Part shown: positions 8,144 to 15,070 of the stretch, piece by piece
How the letters are laid out: every line of letters begins with the position of its first letter
Numbering within the stretch: the stretch's first letter is position 1
Source: an uncultured Myxococcales bacterium
GTDB taxonomy: Bacteria; Myxococcota; Myxococcia; Myxococcales; Myxococcaceae
Length of the DNA stretch: 39,699 nucleotides
Assembly: GCA_903911905.1 (NCBI GenBank)
Contig: CAIWFK010000012.1
Location: forward strand, 1-39,699
Direction: 5' to 3'
The notes under the pieces: model-generated
What the model was told of the DNA's origin: nothing
Database searches by the model: none
Seen by the model: only the letters and a program-made list of their open reading frames with translations
Translations under genes and position numbers: made by a program

Positions 8144-9026
8144 GAACGTCACGCTCGAACAGGCCCGTGCGCTGGCCGCCTTCCACGCCGCTGGCACCCT
8201 GCAGGGCGCGGCGAAGGCGCTGCACCGCACCCACACCGCGGTGCTCTACGCGCTCAAGCAGCTCGAGACCCAGACCGGCCTCGACCTGTTCGACCGCTCC
8301 GGGTACCGCACCCGACTGACGCCCGCGGGCGACGAGGTGCTGCGGCGTTGCCGCTCGTTGCTCGAGGCCGAGCGCTCGCTGGTCGAGACCTGTCGTGAGC
8401 TCAAGAGCGGGTGGGAACCGGTGCTCACCGTGGTCTTCGACGCCATTCTGCCCCTGGGCCCCACGCTCGAGGTGGTGCAGGCGCTGCGCGACGCCGGTGC
8501 GCCCACCCGGCTCAGGCTGACCGTCGATTCGCTCGGTGGGGTCGAAGACCGCTTCGTGGCCGACGACGCCCAGGTGCTCATCAGCGTGTTGCCGGTGCGG
8601 CTCGAGGGGCTGACCGTCATCTCGTTGCCCCGGTTGCGCGCCCGGCTCGTCGCGCACCGCAGCCACCCGCTCTCGAAGCTGCGTACCGTCAGCCGCGCCG
8701 ACCTCGCCCAGCACGTGCTGTTGACGGTGCGCGGGTCGGACCCCCGCCTGCAGTTGTCGACCGCCCAGTTGGACGAGCAGTCCCACGTGCACCTGTCGGA
8801 CTTCCACGCCAAGAAGGCCGCCATTCTCGCCGGCATCGGCTTCGGGTGGCTGCCCGACTGGCTCATCGAGCGCGAAGTGAAGAACGGCGAGCTCAAGCCG
8901 CTCACGTTGCCCCAGGGCAGCGTGCACGCCTTCGAGCCCCGGCTGGCGCACCGCGGGCGACTGGGGCCGGCGGGCCGCCTGTTCCTCGAACGACTCACCG
9001 GTCGACCGAGCGCGAACCGCGGGTGA
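8142..9026 (+). CDS. LysR-type transcriptional regulator
   Basis: A 294-residue regulator. An N-terminal winged helix-turn-helix (about residues 1-62) contains FHAAGTLQGAAKALHRTHTAVLYALKQLE and ends with the typical LFDRSGYRTRLTPAGDEVL. A periplasmic-binding-like effector domain follows from about residue 90, with LLTVRGSDPRL and GIGFGWLPDWLIE matching the usual C-terminal subdomain. The start is the ATG at 8142, where similarity to the family begins. Longer in-frame starts would run into hmgA. Divergent placement and the T-N11-A box argue that it controls the hmgA-hppD pair, with a tyrosine-pathway intermediate as a possible effector. This last point is inference. Confidence 0.93.
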   Translation: MNVTLEQARALAAFHAAGTLQGAAKALHRTHTAVLYALKQLETQTGLDLFDRSGYRTRLTPAGDEVLRRCRSLLEAERSLVETCRELKSGWEPVLTVVFDAILPLGPTLEVVQALRDAGAPTRLRLTVDSLGGVEDRFVADDAQVLISVLPVRLEGLTVISLPRLRARLVAHRSHPLSKLRTVSRADLAQHVLLTVRGSDPRLQLSTAQLDEQSHVHLSDFHAKKAAILAGIGFGWLPDWLIEREVKNGELKPLTLPQGSVHAFEPRLAHRGRLGPAGRLFLERLTGRPSANRG

Positions 9027-9066
9027 AAGCTTGTGGGTTGACGCGGGTCACGCTGTACTGCGGGCC

Positions 9067-9693
9067 GTGCCACGACTCGCCATTCTCGGTGCGACTGGAA
9101 AGCTGGGCGACAAGCTCATCACCCGCGCGCTCGACCAGGGGTATTCGGTCAACGCGCTCGCTCGTGACCCCCGGGCCATCAAGCGCCAGAACGAGCGGCT
9201 GACCGTCATTCCCGGTGACGCCGAGACGGGCGCGGGGCTCGACGCGCTGGTCGAGCGCTGTCAGTTCGTGGTCTGCGCCATCGGCTCGTTGCGGCCGGTG
9301 GTGGCGACCGCGATGGACAAGCTGCTGCCCCAGCTCGAAGCACTCAAGCGCTTCGAGCGCTTCGTGCTGATTTCCCGCCTGGGCACCGGCGAGAGCCGCG
9401 AACAGAGCGCCAAGGTCTCGGGCCCCATTCAGCAGCGCCTGCCGGTGATTCTGGGGCCGGTGTTCCGCGACATCAACCTGGCCGAAGAGCGCGTGCGCAC
9501 CAGCCGCGTGCCGTGGACCATTCTTCGCTCGACCCGTCTGACCGACGACCCGCCGACGGGCAAGGCGGTGGTGGTGGGCCCCCACGAGCCGCCTCCGCAC
9601 CGCATCACCCGCGCCGACCTCGCTCACTTCCTGGTCGACCTGCTCGACCAGCCCGGCCACGTCGGCGAAGAGCTCACCGTCGGGTCGCCATGA
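9067..9693 (+). CDS. NAD(P)-binding protein, NmrA/atypical SDR type
   Basis: A 208-residue protein beginning directly with a Rossmann nucleotide-binding motif, LAILGATGKLGDKLI (GxxGxxG). The body follows the NmrA/SDR-a5-like pattern: LTVIPGDAETGAGLDALVERCQFVVCAIGS, FERFVLISRLG, TRVPWTILRSTRL-like and a C-terminal RITRADLAHFLVDLLD. I chose the GTG at 9067 because it sits immediately before the first beta strand. A TTG at 9031 is an in-frame alternative. It lacks an obvious YxxxK catalytic pair, so it may be a redox sensor or binding protein and not a dehydrogenase. Its stop overlaps the next start (ATGA), so it is coupled to the beta-barrel gene. It follows the LysR gene after 40 bp. Confidence 0.82.
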   Translation: MPRLAILGATGKLGDKLITRALDQGYSVNALARDPRAIKRQNERLTVIPGDAETGAGLDALVERCQFVVCAIGSLRPVVATAMDKLLPQLEALKRFERFVLISRLGTGESREQSAKVSGPIQQRLPVILGPVFRDINLAEERVRTSRVPWTILRSTRLTDDPPTGKAVVVGPHEPPPHRITRADLAHFLVDLLDQPGHVGEELTVGSP

Positions 9694-10781
9694 CCCGCTG
9701 GTGGGTCGGGGCGCTGGTGCTGGCGGCGGCGAGTGCGCACGCCTTCGACGTGACGGCTGCGGGCTCGGCGGCGGTCGACTACCGCTACGTGTCGGGGCCC
9801 AACCCGCCCGAAAACCCCTCGACGCTGGGCATCACCGGGCTGACCTACGAGGTGGCGCAGAAGCTCGTCGCCGAGGTCGGCCATGGCGTCAGCTTCACGG
9901 TGAAGGCCTGCGCCGGGTGTCACGGCCTCGAGGTCGACCAGGGCTTCGGCGAAGTGCGGGTGAAGCGCTTCTTCAACGTGCGCGCCGGTCGGCTCAACCT
10001 GCCCTTCGGCGAGTTCAACCTGCGCCACGACCCCACCAACTTCACCACGCCCAGCAAGCCGCTGCCGTACGCCATGGGCGACATGCTCTGGTACGGACGC
10101 GAGGGCTTCAACCTGGGCATCGTACCCGCGCCCTTCGTCGACAACGGCGTCGAGGTCTACGGCAGCCTCTCGCTGAGCAAGAAGGTGCAGCTCGATTATT
10201 CGGCCTACGTGGTCAAGGGCCTGGTCGGAGACAACGACATCGACTGGGCGCGCTCGCGCAACTACCTCGACATCAACCGCACGCCGGCGGGCGGCGGTCG
10301 GGTGGTGCTCACCGGAGAAGACTGGGCGGTGGGCGCCTCGTTCACCGGCGGCACCTACGACCCGAAGGACACGCTGCATTACCTGATGGGCGGGCTCGAC
10401 CTCTACCTGCGCTTCGGGCCGGTGGTCTTCCGCGCCGAGGGCCTGGCACGTCGCACCGACCTCGACCCGACCGCCACCGGCTACGCCTACCAGGTCATCG
10501 ATTCCTGGTTCCTCAAGGTCGGGTGGTACGGGCAGGTCGACTGGGCCATCATTCCGCAGTTGACGCTGGTGCTGCGCAGCGACGGGTTGCAGCACTTCGG
10601 CCTGCCCATTCCCGAGAGTTCGATTCAGCCCAACGCGCGCGTGCTGCGCCAGACCGTGGCGCTCATGGGCCGGGTGAACGAGAACTTCGCCATCAAGGCC
10701 GACTACGAATTGTGGACGGTGACCGACGCGCCGTTCACCGCTCGACACCTGGCCCGCCTCGGCGTCGTGGTGGGGTACTGA
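9690..10781 (+). CDS. predicted outer-membrane beta-barrel with a haem-c motif
   Basis: A 363-residue exported protein. The signal peptide is MTRWWVGALVLAAASAHA. The remainder alternates hydrophobic and polar residues like a porin (for example VKRFFNVRAGRLNLPFGEF, LDLYLRFGPVVFRAEGLA and FAIKADYELWTV) and ends in VVVGY, with a terminal aromatic residue. I judge it a barrel of roughly 14-18 strands. Within the N-terminal part lies CAGCH (residues 74-78), a perfect c-type haem attachment motif, unusual for a porin. It overlaps the preceding gene by ATGA and is followed after one base by a two-haem cytochrome, so the three probably work together. Electron transfer across the outer membrane is possible. 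I do not recognise the exact family. Confidence 0.75.
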   Translation: MTRWWVGALVLAAASAHAFDVTAAGSAAVDYRYVSGPNPPENPSTLGITGLTYEVAQKLVAEVGHGVSFTVKACAGCHGLEVDQGFGEVRVKRFFNVRAGRLNLPFGEFNLRHDPTNFTTPSKPLPYAMGDMLWYGREGFNLGIVPAPFVDNGVEVYGSLSLSKKVQLDYSAYVVKGLVGDNDIDWARSRNYLDINRTPAGGGRVVLTGEDWAVGASFTGGTYDPKDTLHYLMGGLDLYLRFGPVVFRAEGLARRTDLDPTATGYAYQVIDSWFLKVGWYGQVDWAIIPQLTLVLRSDGLQHFGLPIPESSIQPNARVLRQTVALMGRVNENFAIKADYELWTVTDAPFTARHLARLGVVVGY

Positions 10782-10782
10782 C

Positions 10783-11394
10783 ATGCTCGCGCTCGTGCTC
10801 GCGCTCACCCTGGCCGCTCCTCCCAACGCCCGCCTGGCGTGGGAACGGAAGTGCCTGTACTGCCATTCCGAAGAGGTCGCCGAGGGCCACCGCTACACCG
10901 AGCCGCAGTGGCGCCGGGTGGTCGAGAAGATGCGTCTCAAGGCGCCGCTGCTCATCAGCAAGGCCGACGCGGTGCTGCTGACCCGCTACGCCACGCAGAC
11001 GCTGAAGCTGGTGCTGCCTCCGGCCCGGCCGACGCCCATGGTCGTCGCTCCGCTCAAGCCCGTCCCCGTCGACAAGCCGCCTGCCGACGAGCTCAAGACG
11101 CCGGTGATGACCGACCTGCCTGCCGACCTGCCTGCCGACCTGCCGCCCGAGCTTCCTCCGACGCCGCCCGACGACTCGCTGCGCACCAATGCCGACGACG
11201 AGCTCGACCAGCAGGCCACCGCGCTCATTCAGGCGCGCTGCTCGAAGTGTCACGCGCTGGGTCGGGTGTACGGGCGACTCGACACCTACGAGCGTTCGCT
11301 GACCACGCTCGAGCGCATGCGCCTGAAGACCGGCTCGGGCATCACCGACGACGACCTGGCCGTGCTCGAGCGGTACCTGCGCGCGCAGTTCTAG
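10783..11394 (+). CDS. exported cytochrome with two CXXCH motifs
   Basis: A 203-residue protein with a short signal peptide (MLALVLALTLAAPPNA). Two haem-binding modules flank a Pro/Asp-rich linker. The first has CLYCH near residue 24 and the second CSKCH near residue 152. Each is followed about 30-40 residues later by a Met that could be the axial ligand (VEKMRLKAP and LERMRLKTG), so the protein looks like an internal duplication. The linker (about 78-135) repeats LPADLPADLPPELPP. It would be periplasmic or attached to the neighbouring barrel. It begins one base after the barrel gene's stop. The terminal partners of the electron path are not visible. Confidence 0.83.
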   Translation: MLALVLALTLAAPPNARLAWERKCLYCHSEEVAEGHRYTEPQWRRVVEKMRLKAPLLISKADAVLLTRYATQTLKLVLPPARPTPMVVAPLKPVPVDKPPADELKTPVMTDLPADLPADLPPELPPTPPDDSLRTNADDELDQQATALIQARCSKCHALGRVYGRLDTYERSLTTLERMRLKTGSGITDDDLAVLERYLRAQF

Positions 11395-11404
11395 ATTCGG
11401 CGTT

Positions 11405-11472
11405 CTGGCGACGGGAGGGTTTTTCCGCAGCCTGCCAGTGGCCCGGCCGTCAGACCGATGCGGCGTCGCCAG
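11405..11472. repeat. 9-bp inverted repeat in a convergent gap
   Basis: CTGGCGACG (11405-11413) and CGTCGCCAG (11464-11472) are perfect inverse complements separated by 50 bp. They fill the 81-bp gap between the convergent cytochrome and kinase genes. A run of five T (11420-11424) follows the left arm. It may help bidirectional termination, but the loop is too long for a classical intrinsic terminator. Confidence 0.35.
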
Positions 11473-11475
11473 CGG

Positions 11476-13293
11476 TCACAGGCAGCAGCGCAACCCCAGG
11501 TGGCTCGACCCGCCGCCGCCAGGCATCAGGTAGTCGCGGGAATCACACGGCAGCCGCGCGTCACTCTGGTCGAACGAGCCGCCGCGAATCACCCGTTGCA
11601 GCGCGCCTTCCTGCAGGGGCGAACTGGTCCACTCGGCGACGTTGCCCACCAGGTCGAACACGCCGTTCTCACCCACGCACTTCGGCCGTGAGCCCGAGGC
11701 CGCCGGCCCCTTCACCCGCGGCCCCTTGATGACGCAGCGGTCGCGCTCGAGCTTCTTGCCCCACGGGTACGCGTCGCCTGCGCTGCCTTTGCATGCCGCT
11801 TCCCATTCCTGCTCGGTGCACAGCCGCTTGCCCGCGCCGGCGCACAGCGATTCGGCCTCGGCGAAGTCGACGTTGGTGATGGGCATGGCCCCCGCGCGGT
11901 TGGGGTACTCGTAGCGGTCGATGAAGACCTGGCCGACCCGCACCATGCCGTTGTGATGCGCGTACGAGGTGCGTTTGACCTCGGCCTGCAGCGGGTCGTC
12001 CTTCTCGAGCGTGCCCAGCTTCTCGAGCAGGGCCACCTGCGCCAGGGCGCCAGCGTCGTCGTCCTTCTTGAGCGCGGTCTGCAGGCTCAGCCGCAGCGTC
12101 GCCGAGAGCTGCGCCGTCAGCGCGACCCACTCGGGCCGCTCGGGGAAGGCCTTCTTCGCGGCCAGCAGCGCGTCGACCGCCAGCTCGGCAGGGCCAGCCA
12201 GCAACTGCTCGACCTCGGCGGCCTTCTTCTTCGCCGCCACGCTCACCGGGTCTTCGACCACCGGCGCCACCACTGGCGTGACCACCGGGGCCGGCCGCAG
12301 CGCGAGGAAGGCCACCACCGCGACCGCCACCGCCGCCAACACCCCCACCGTCACGGTGCGGGTCAGCCGGGCCTTGGCCGAGGTCAGGTGGGCCCTCACC
12401 GCCAGCAACTGGGTGCGCACCGCCGCCGCCGACGGCGGGCGACGCAGCGGCTCGATGGCCATCAGGTTCTGAATCAGCTCGTCCAGCTCGGCCGGTACGT
12501 CGGGCCGCAGCGTCCGCACACTGGGGCGAGGCTGTTCGCGATGCAGCCGCAACACCTCGTTCCAGTCGGACGCCACGAAGGGCAACTGACCCGACAGCAG
12601 CTCGAACATCATGCAGCCCATGGCGTAGAGGTCGGCCTTGGCCCCCACGTTCACGTTCGCGGCCTGCTCGGGCGAGACGTACCCCGCCGTGCCCAGCGCG
12701 TCGGGCGAGCCGGTGACGATGCGCGCGGCGATGCCGAAGTCGAGCAGCTTGGGAAAGGGCGCCCGGCTCGCGCGCTGCACCACGAAGACGTTGGCCGGCT
12801 TGAGGTCGCGGTGCACGAAGCCCGCGGCGTGGGCGGCCTCGAGCGCCTGGAAGAGCGGCACCATCAGGTCGATGACGTCGAGCAGCGGCAACGTCTTCTC
12901 GCGCATCAGCCGGTCTTCGAGCAGCTCGCCTTCCAGCAGCTCCATCACCAGCCACGAGCGGCCGTCGGGCAGGGTGCCGAAGCCATAGACGTCGACGATG
13001 CCTTCGTCGCCGATGGCGTTGACCGCCCGCGCTTCGGCCAGCAGCGTGGGCAGGTTGGGGTCGTTGCTGAGGTGCGGGTGCACCACCTTGAGCGCGGCGC
13101 GCTTGCCGATGGTCTCTTCGAGCGTCTCGTACACCGCGCCCATGCCGCCCACGCCCACCCGCTTGATGACCCGCCAGGTGCCGACCAGCTCGCCCACCAG
13201 CGGGTCGTCGGCCGCGGCCACCAGAATGGTGCCGTCGTTGCGGCACACCACCGCCCCGGGCAGGGCTCGGGCGGCACAGGCCGGGCACAGCAC
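11476..13293 (-). CDS. transmembrane Ser/Thr kinase fused to an FGE-like domain
   Basis: A 605-residue protein. A small CPAC...C zinc-ribbon-like start is followed by a eukaryotic-type kinase: glycine loop GVGGMGAVY (47-55), Lys69 in ALKVV, catalytic HRDLKPANVF (161-170) and DFG (185-187), so it should be active. One membrane helix (about 314-333) leads to a linker and a C-terminal FGE/SUMF1-like domain (about 455-605) with DRYEYPNRAGAMPITNV, ICTEQEWEAAC-like, NVAEWTSS and RGGSF. The Cys pair used for catalysis in true formylglycine-generating enzymes is not evident, so the domain may be a binding module. The GTG at 13293 is the only good start after the upstream stop. It is last in an operon behind a blue-copper lipoprotein. 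Confidence 0.88.
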   Translation of the reverse strand: MLCPACAARALPGAVVCRNDGTILVAAADDPLVGELVGTWRVIKRVGVGGMGAVYETLEETIGKRAALKVVHPHLSNDPNLPTLLAEARAVNAIGDEGIVDVYGFGTLPDGRSWLVMELLEGELLEDRLMREKTLPLLDVIDLMVPLFQALEAAHAAGFVHRDLKPANVFVVQRASRAPFPKLLDFGIAARIVTGSPDALGTAGYVSPEQAANVNVGAKADLYAMGCMMFELLSGQLPFVASDWNEVLRLHREQPRPSVRTLRPDVPAELDELIQNLMAIEPLRRPPSAAAVRTQLLAVRAHLTSAKARLTRTVTVGVLAAVAVAVVAFLALRPAPVVTPVVAPVVEDPVSVAAKKKAAEVEQLLAGPAELAVDALLAAKKAFPERPEWVALTAQLSATLRLSLQTALKKDDDAGALAQVALLEKLGTLEKDDPLQAEVKRTSYAHHNGMVRVGQVFIDRYEYPNRAGAMPITNVDFAEAESLCAGAGKRLCTEQEWEAACKGSAGDAYPWGKKLERDRCVIKGPRVKGPAASGSRPKCVGENGVFDLVGNVAEWTSSPLQEGALQRVIRGGSFDQSDARLPCDSRDYLMPGGGGSSHLGLRCCL

Positions 13294-13310
13294 ACTGGTC
13301 GACGAAACGC

Positions 13311-13994
13311 TCAGGGCACGACCTCGATGGCGCCGGCCATGCCCGACCCGTCGGGCCCACCGTGCTGGTTGCAATAGTACCCAAAGAGGCCCAGCGCGTC
13401 GGTGAAGGTGACCGACCAGGTGTTGCCGAAGTGCGAGGTGACGACGTTGCGCACCGGCCCACACGACTGGTCGAGCGGGTGCGACCCGAAGTCGCCCGAG
13501 AAGGTCAGCGTCTGCCCCAGGCGGACCTTCACGCACGCGGGGCTGTAGTTCAGGCCGCCCACGGGGAAGCGAATGGTGGGGCTGGCCGCGCCGGTCAGGT
13601 CATCGAAGGTCGTGCACCTGGCGAAGGCCGGTCGACACGCGGTGGCGGCAGCCGTGCAGTGCGAGCCGATACACACGCCGCTGGCACAGTCGGTCGGCGC
13701 CGTGCAGGTCGCTCCGAGCGTACAGGCCGGGCAGGTCGGCCCGCCGCAATCGACCGCGGTCTCGGTTCCATCGAGTACGCCGTTGGTGCAACTGGCGCCG
13801 CCGCCGGCGGCCGTGCCTCCGCCGGTCGTCGTACCTCCGCCGGTCGTCGTACCTCCGCCGGTCGTCGTACCTCCGCCGGTACCACCGCCCGTGGCTGCAC
13901 CGCCTCCGGTCGCTTCGATCGGGGGGCCCACCTGGGGCAGGCACGCCGCGAGGAAGATCAGGCTGACGACCGCGAAACGCATTCGAACCGTCAT
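13311..13994 (-). CDS. lipoprotein with a blue-copper (cupredoxin) domain
   Basis: A 227-residue protein whose signal peptide ends in FLAAC, so it is lipidated at about Cys18. A Gly/Thr-rich linker of GGGTTT repeats follows, then a Cys-rich segment with the pattern NGVxDGxETxVDCGG common in myxobacterial surface proteins, then a cupredoxin-like domain (about 140-227). Type-1 copper ligands are likely His in DFGSHPLD, Cys and His in YYCNQH and Met in GSGMAG, which match the plastocyanin arrangement. It should sit on the outside of a membrane and carry electrons or bind copper. It is 17 nt upstream of the kinase-FGE gene and 25 nt downstream of the WGR/HEAT gene. Confidence 0.85.
   Translation of the reverse strand: MTVRMRFAVVSLIFLAACLPQVGPPIEATGGGAATGGGTGGGTTTGGGTTTGGGTTTGGGTAAGGGASCTNGVLDGTETAVDCGGPTCPACTLGATCTAPTDCASGVCIGSHCTAAATACRPAFARCTTFDDLTGAASPTIRFPVGGLNYSPACVKVRLGQTLTFSGDFGSHPLDQSCGPVRNVVTSHFGNTWSVTFTDALGLFGYYCNQHGGPDGSGMAGAIEVVP
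13816..13881. repeat. 18-bp tandem repeat coding the lipoprotein linker
   Basis: Three identical 18-bp units (13816-13869, beginning CCTCCGCCGG on the + strand) plus a partial fourth encode the repeated GGGTTT hexapeptide on the opposite strand. The unit number keeps frame, so length variation between strains is expected. It is a coding low-complexity repeat. Confidence 0.85.
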
Positions 13995-14019
13995 ACCTGA
14001 AACCGACCCAGGGCGCAGG

Positions 14020-14943
14020 CTACCGGTTCTTCAGGTTCACCAGGGCGTGCGTCACCCGGTCGGCCCAGAGCGGCTCCTTGAAGCGCGCCTGCTTCTGCAT
14101 CCACCGCAGGAAGTCGCGGAGCTGGAAGTCGCGCCGGACCTCGGCGGCCCTCATGAACGCCCAGCACATGCCCTCCGATTCCTTCGCGACGACACGCTTC
14201 TTCCACAGCGCCGCGAACAGGTCATCGTCGAGCGAGGACTCGGCCAGCACCTTCGCGGCCACGTCGCGCACCCGCGCGTCGTCGGAATCCAACAGCGTGA
14301 CCAGCCGTGCGGCGGTCTCGGCGTCGGGCGGCCCCAGCGCCACGAAGCTCTCGAGCGGCATGTGCCAGGGCCGACCGTCGGGTTCGTCAGCGGTGGGGTG
14401 CTCGACGATGCTCAGCAGCGCTTCGATGACCCCGGGCAACTTCAGCTCGGCGAGCAGCGAGTCGACGTGCAGCAGCACCTGGGCGTCGGGGTAGCGCAGC
14501 GCCAGCAGAATGCCCGGCAGCACCTCGTCGACGTGGTCGCGCAGCCAGGCGCGGGTCGCCGCCGGGTCGCGGGGCATGCCCGCCTCCAGCCAGGTCAGCC
14601 GCTCGATGCAGGCCTTCGCGGTGGCCTCACCCTTCTCGAGCAACTGCACGCGCAGCACGTCGGCGTCCATGCCCGGGTCGTCCTGGTCCCAGTATTCCAC
14701 CAGCTCGTCCAGCCGCCGCTTCCAGTCGGGCGGGGTGGTCTCGGTGAAGCCGTCTTCCAGTTGCCCTTTCACCAGCGCGTCGAGGTCGGCCGCGCCCAGC
14801 ACCGGCGCGGCGAAGGGGCGGCGGCGCTCGAAGGTGTCGCCATCGGTGGTGATGCGCAGCTCGACCACCTTCCCGTTGAGGCGCACTTCCCACAGCCGGC
14901 CATCGGGGTGAACGAAGCGTCGGTACGGCGGAGCGCGGACCAT
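14020..14943 (-). CDS. WGR/HEAT-like repeat protein
   Basis: A 307-residue cytoplasmic protein. The first 50 residues (RLWEVRLNGKVVELRITTDGD) resemble a WGR domain, although the WGR-typical GRIG segment is replaced. The rest is helical with HEAT-like units (for example ALRYPDAQVLLHVDSLLAEL, VEHPTADEPDGR and LVTLLDSDDARVRDVAAKVLAES). The start is the ATG at 14941-14943, since the longer frame would overlap the divergent enzyme gene and encodes nothing recognisable. It is first in an apparent operon with the copper lipoprotein and kinase-FGE genes. Proteins of this shape are common in myxobacteria and are often of unknown role. I cannot assign a function. Confidence 0.72.
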   Translation of the reverse strand: MVRAPPYRRFVHPDGRLWEVRLNGKVVELRITTDGDTFERRRPFAAPVLGAADLDALVKGQLEDGFTETTPPDWKRRLDELVEYWDQDDPGMDADVLRVQLLEKGEATAKACIERLTWLEAGMPRDPAATRAWLRDHVDEVLPGILLALRYPDAQVLLHVDSLLAELKLPGVIEALLSIVEHPTADEPDGRPWHMPLESFVALGPPDAETAARLVTLLDSDDARVRDVAAKVLAESSLDDDLFAALWKKRVVAKESEGMCWAFMRAAEVRRDFQLRDFLRWMQKQARFKEPLWADRVTHALVNLKNR

Positions 14944-15070
14944 GGACCGCTGCGTACCACGTCGAATCGACGGAAGGCGCACGGGGTGCCACCGGCGCTT
15001 CGCACCCCTGGGTGAACGCCCTGCACGGCCACAATCGCCCTTCGCTGGCACCGTGCTAAGCGATCGACCC

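Noticed and set aside
13816-13881. Possible CRISPR-like or regulatory tandem repeat
   Set aside because: The 18-bp units are contiguous without spacers and encode an in-frame Gly/Thr linker in the copper lipoprotein.
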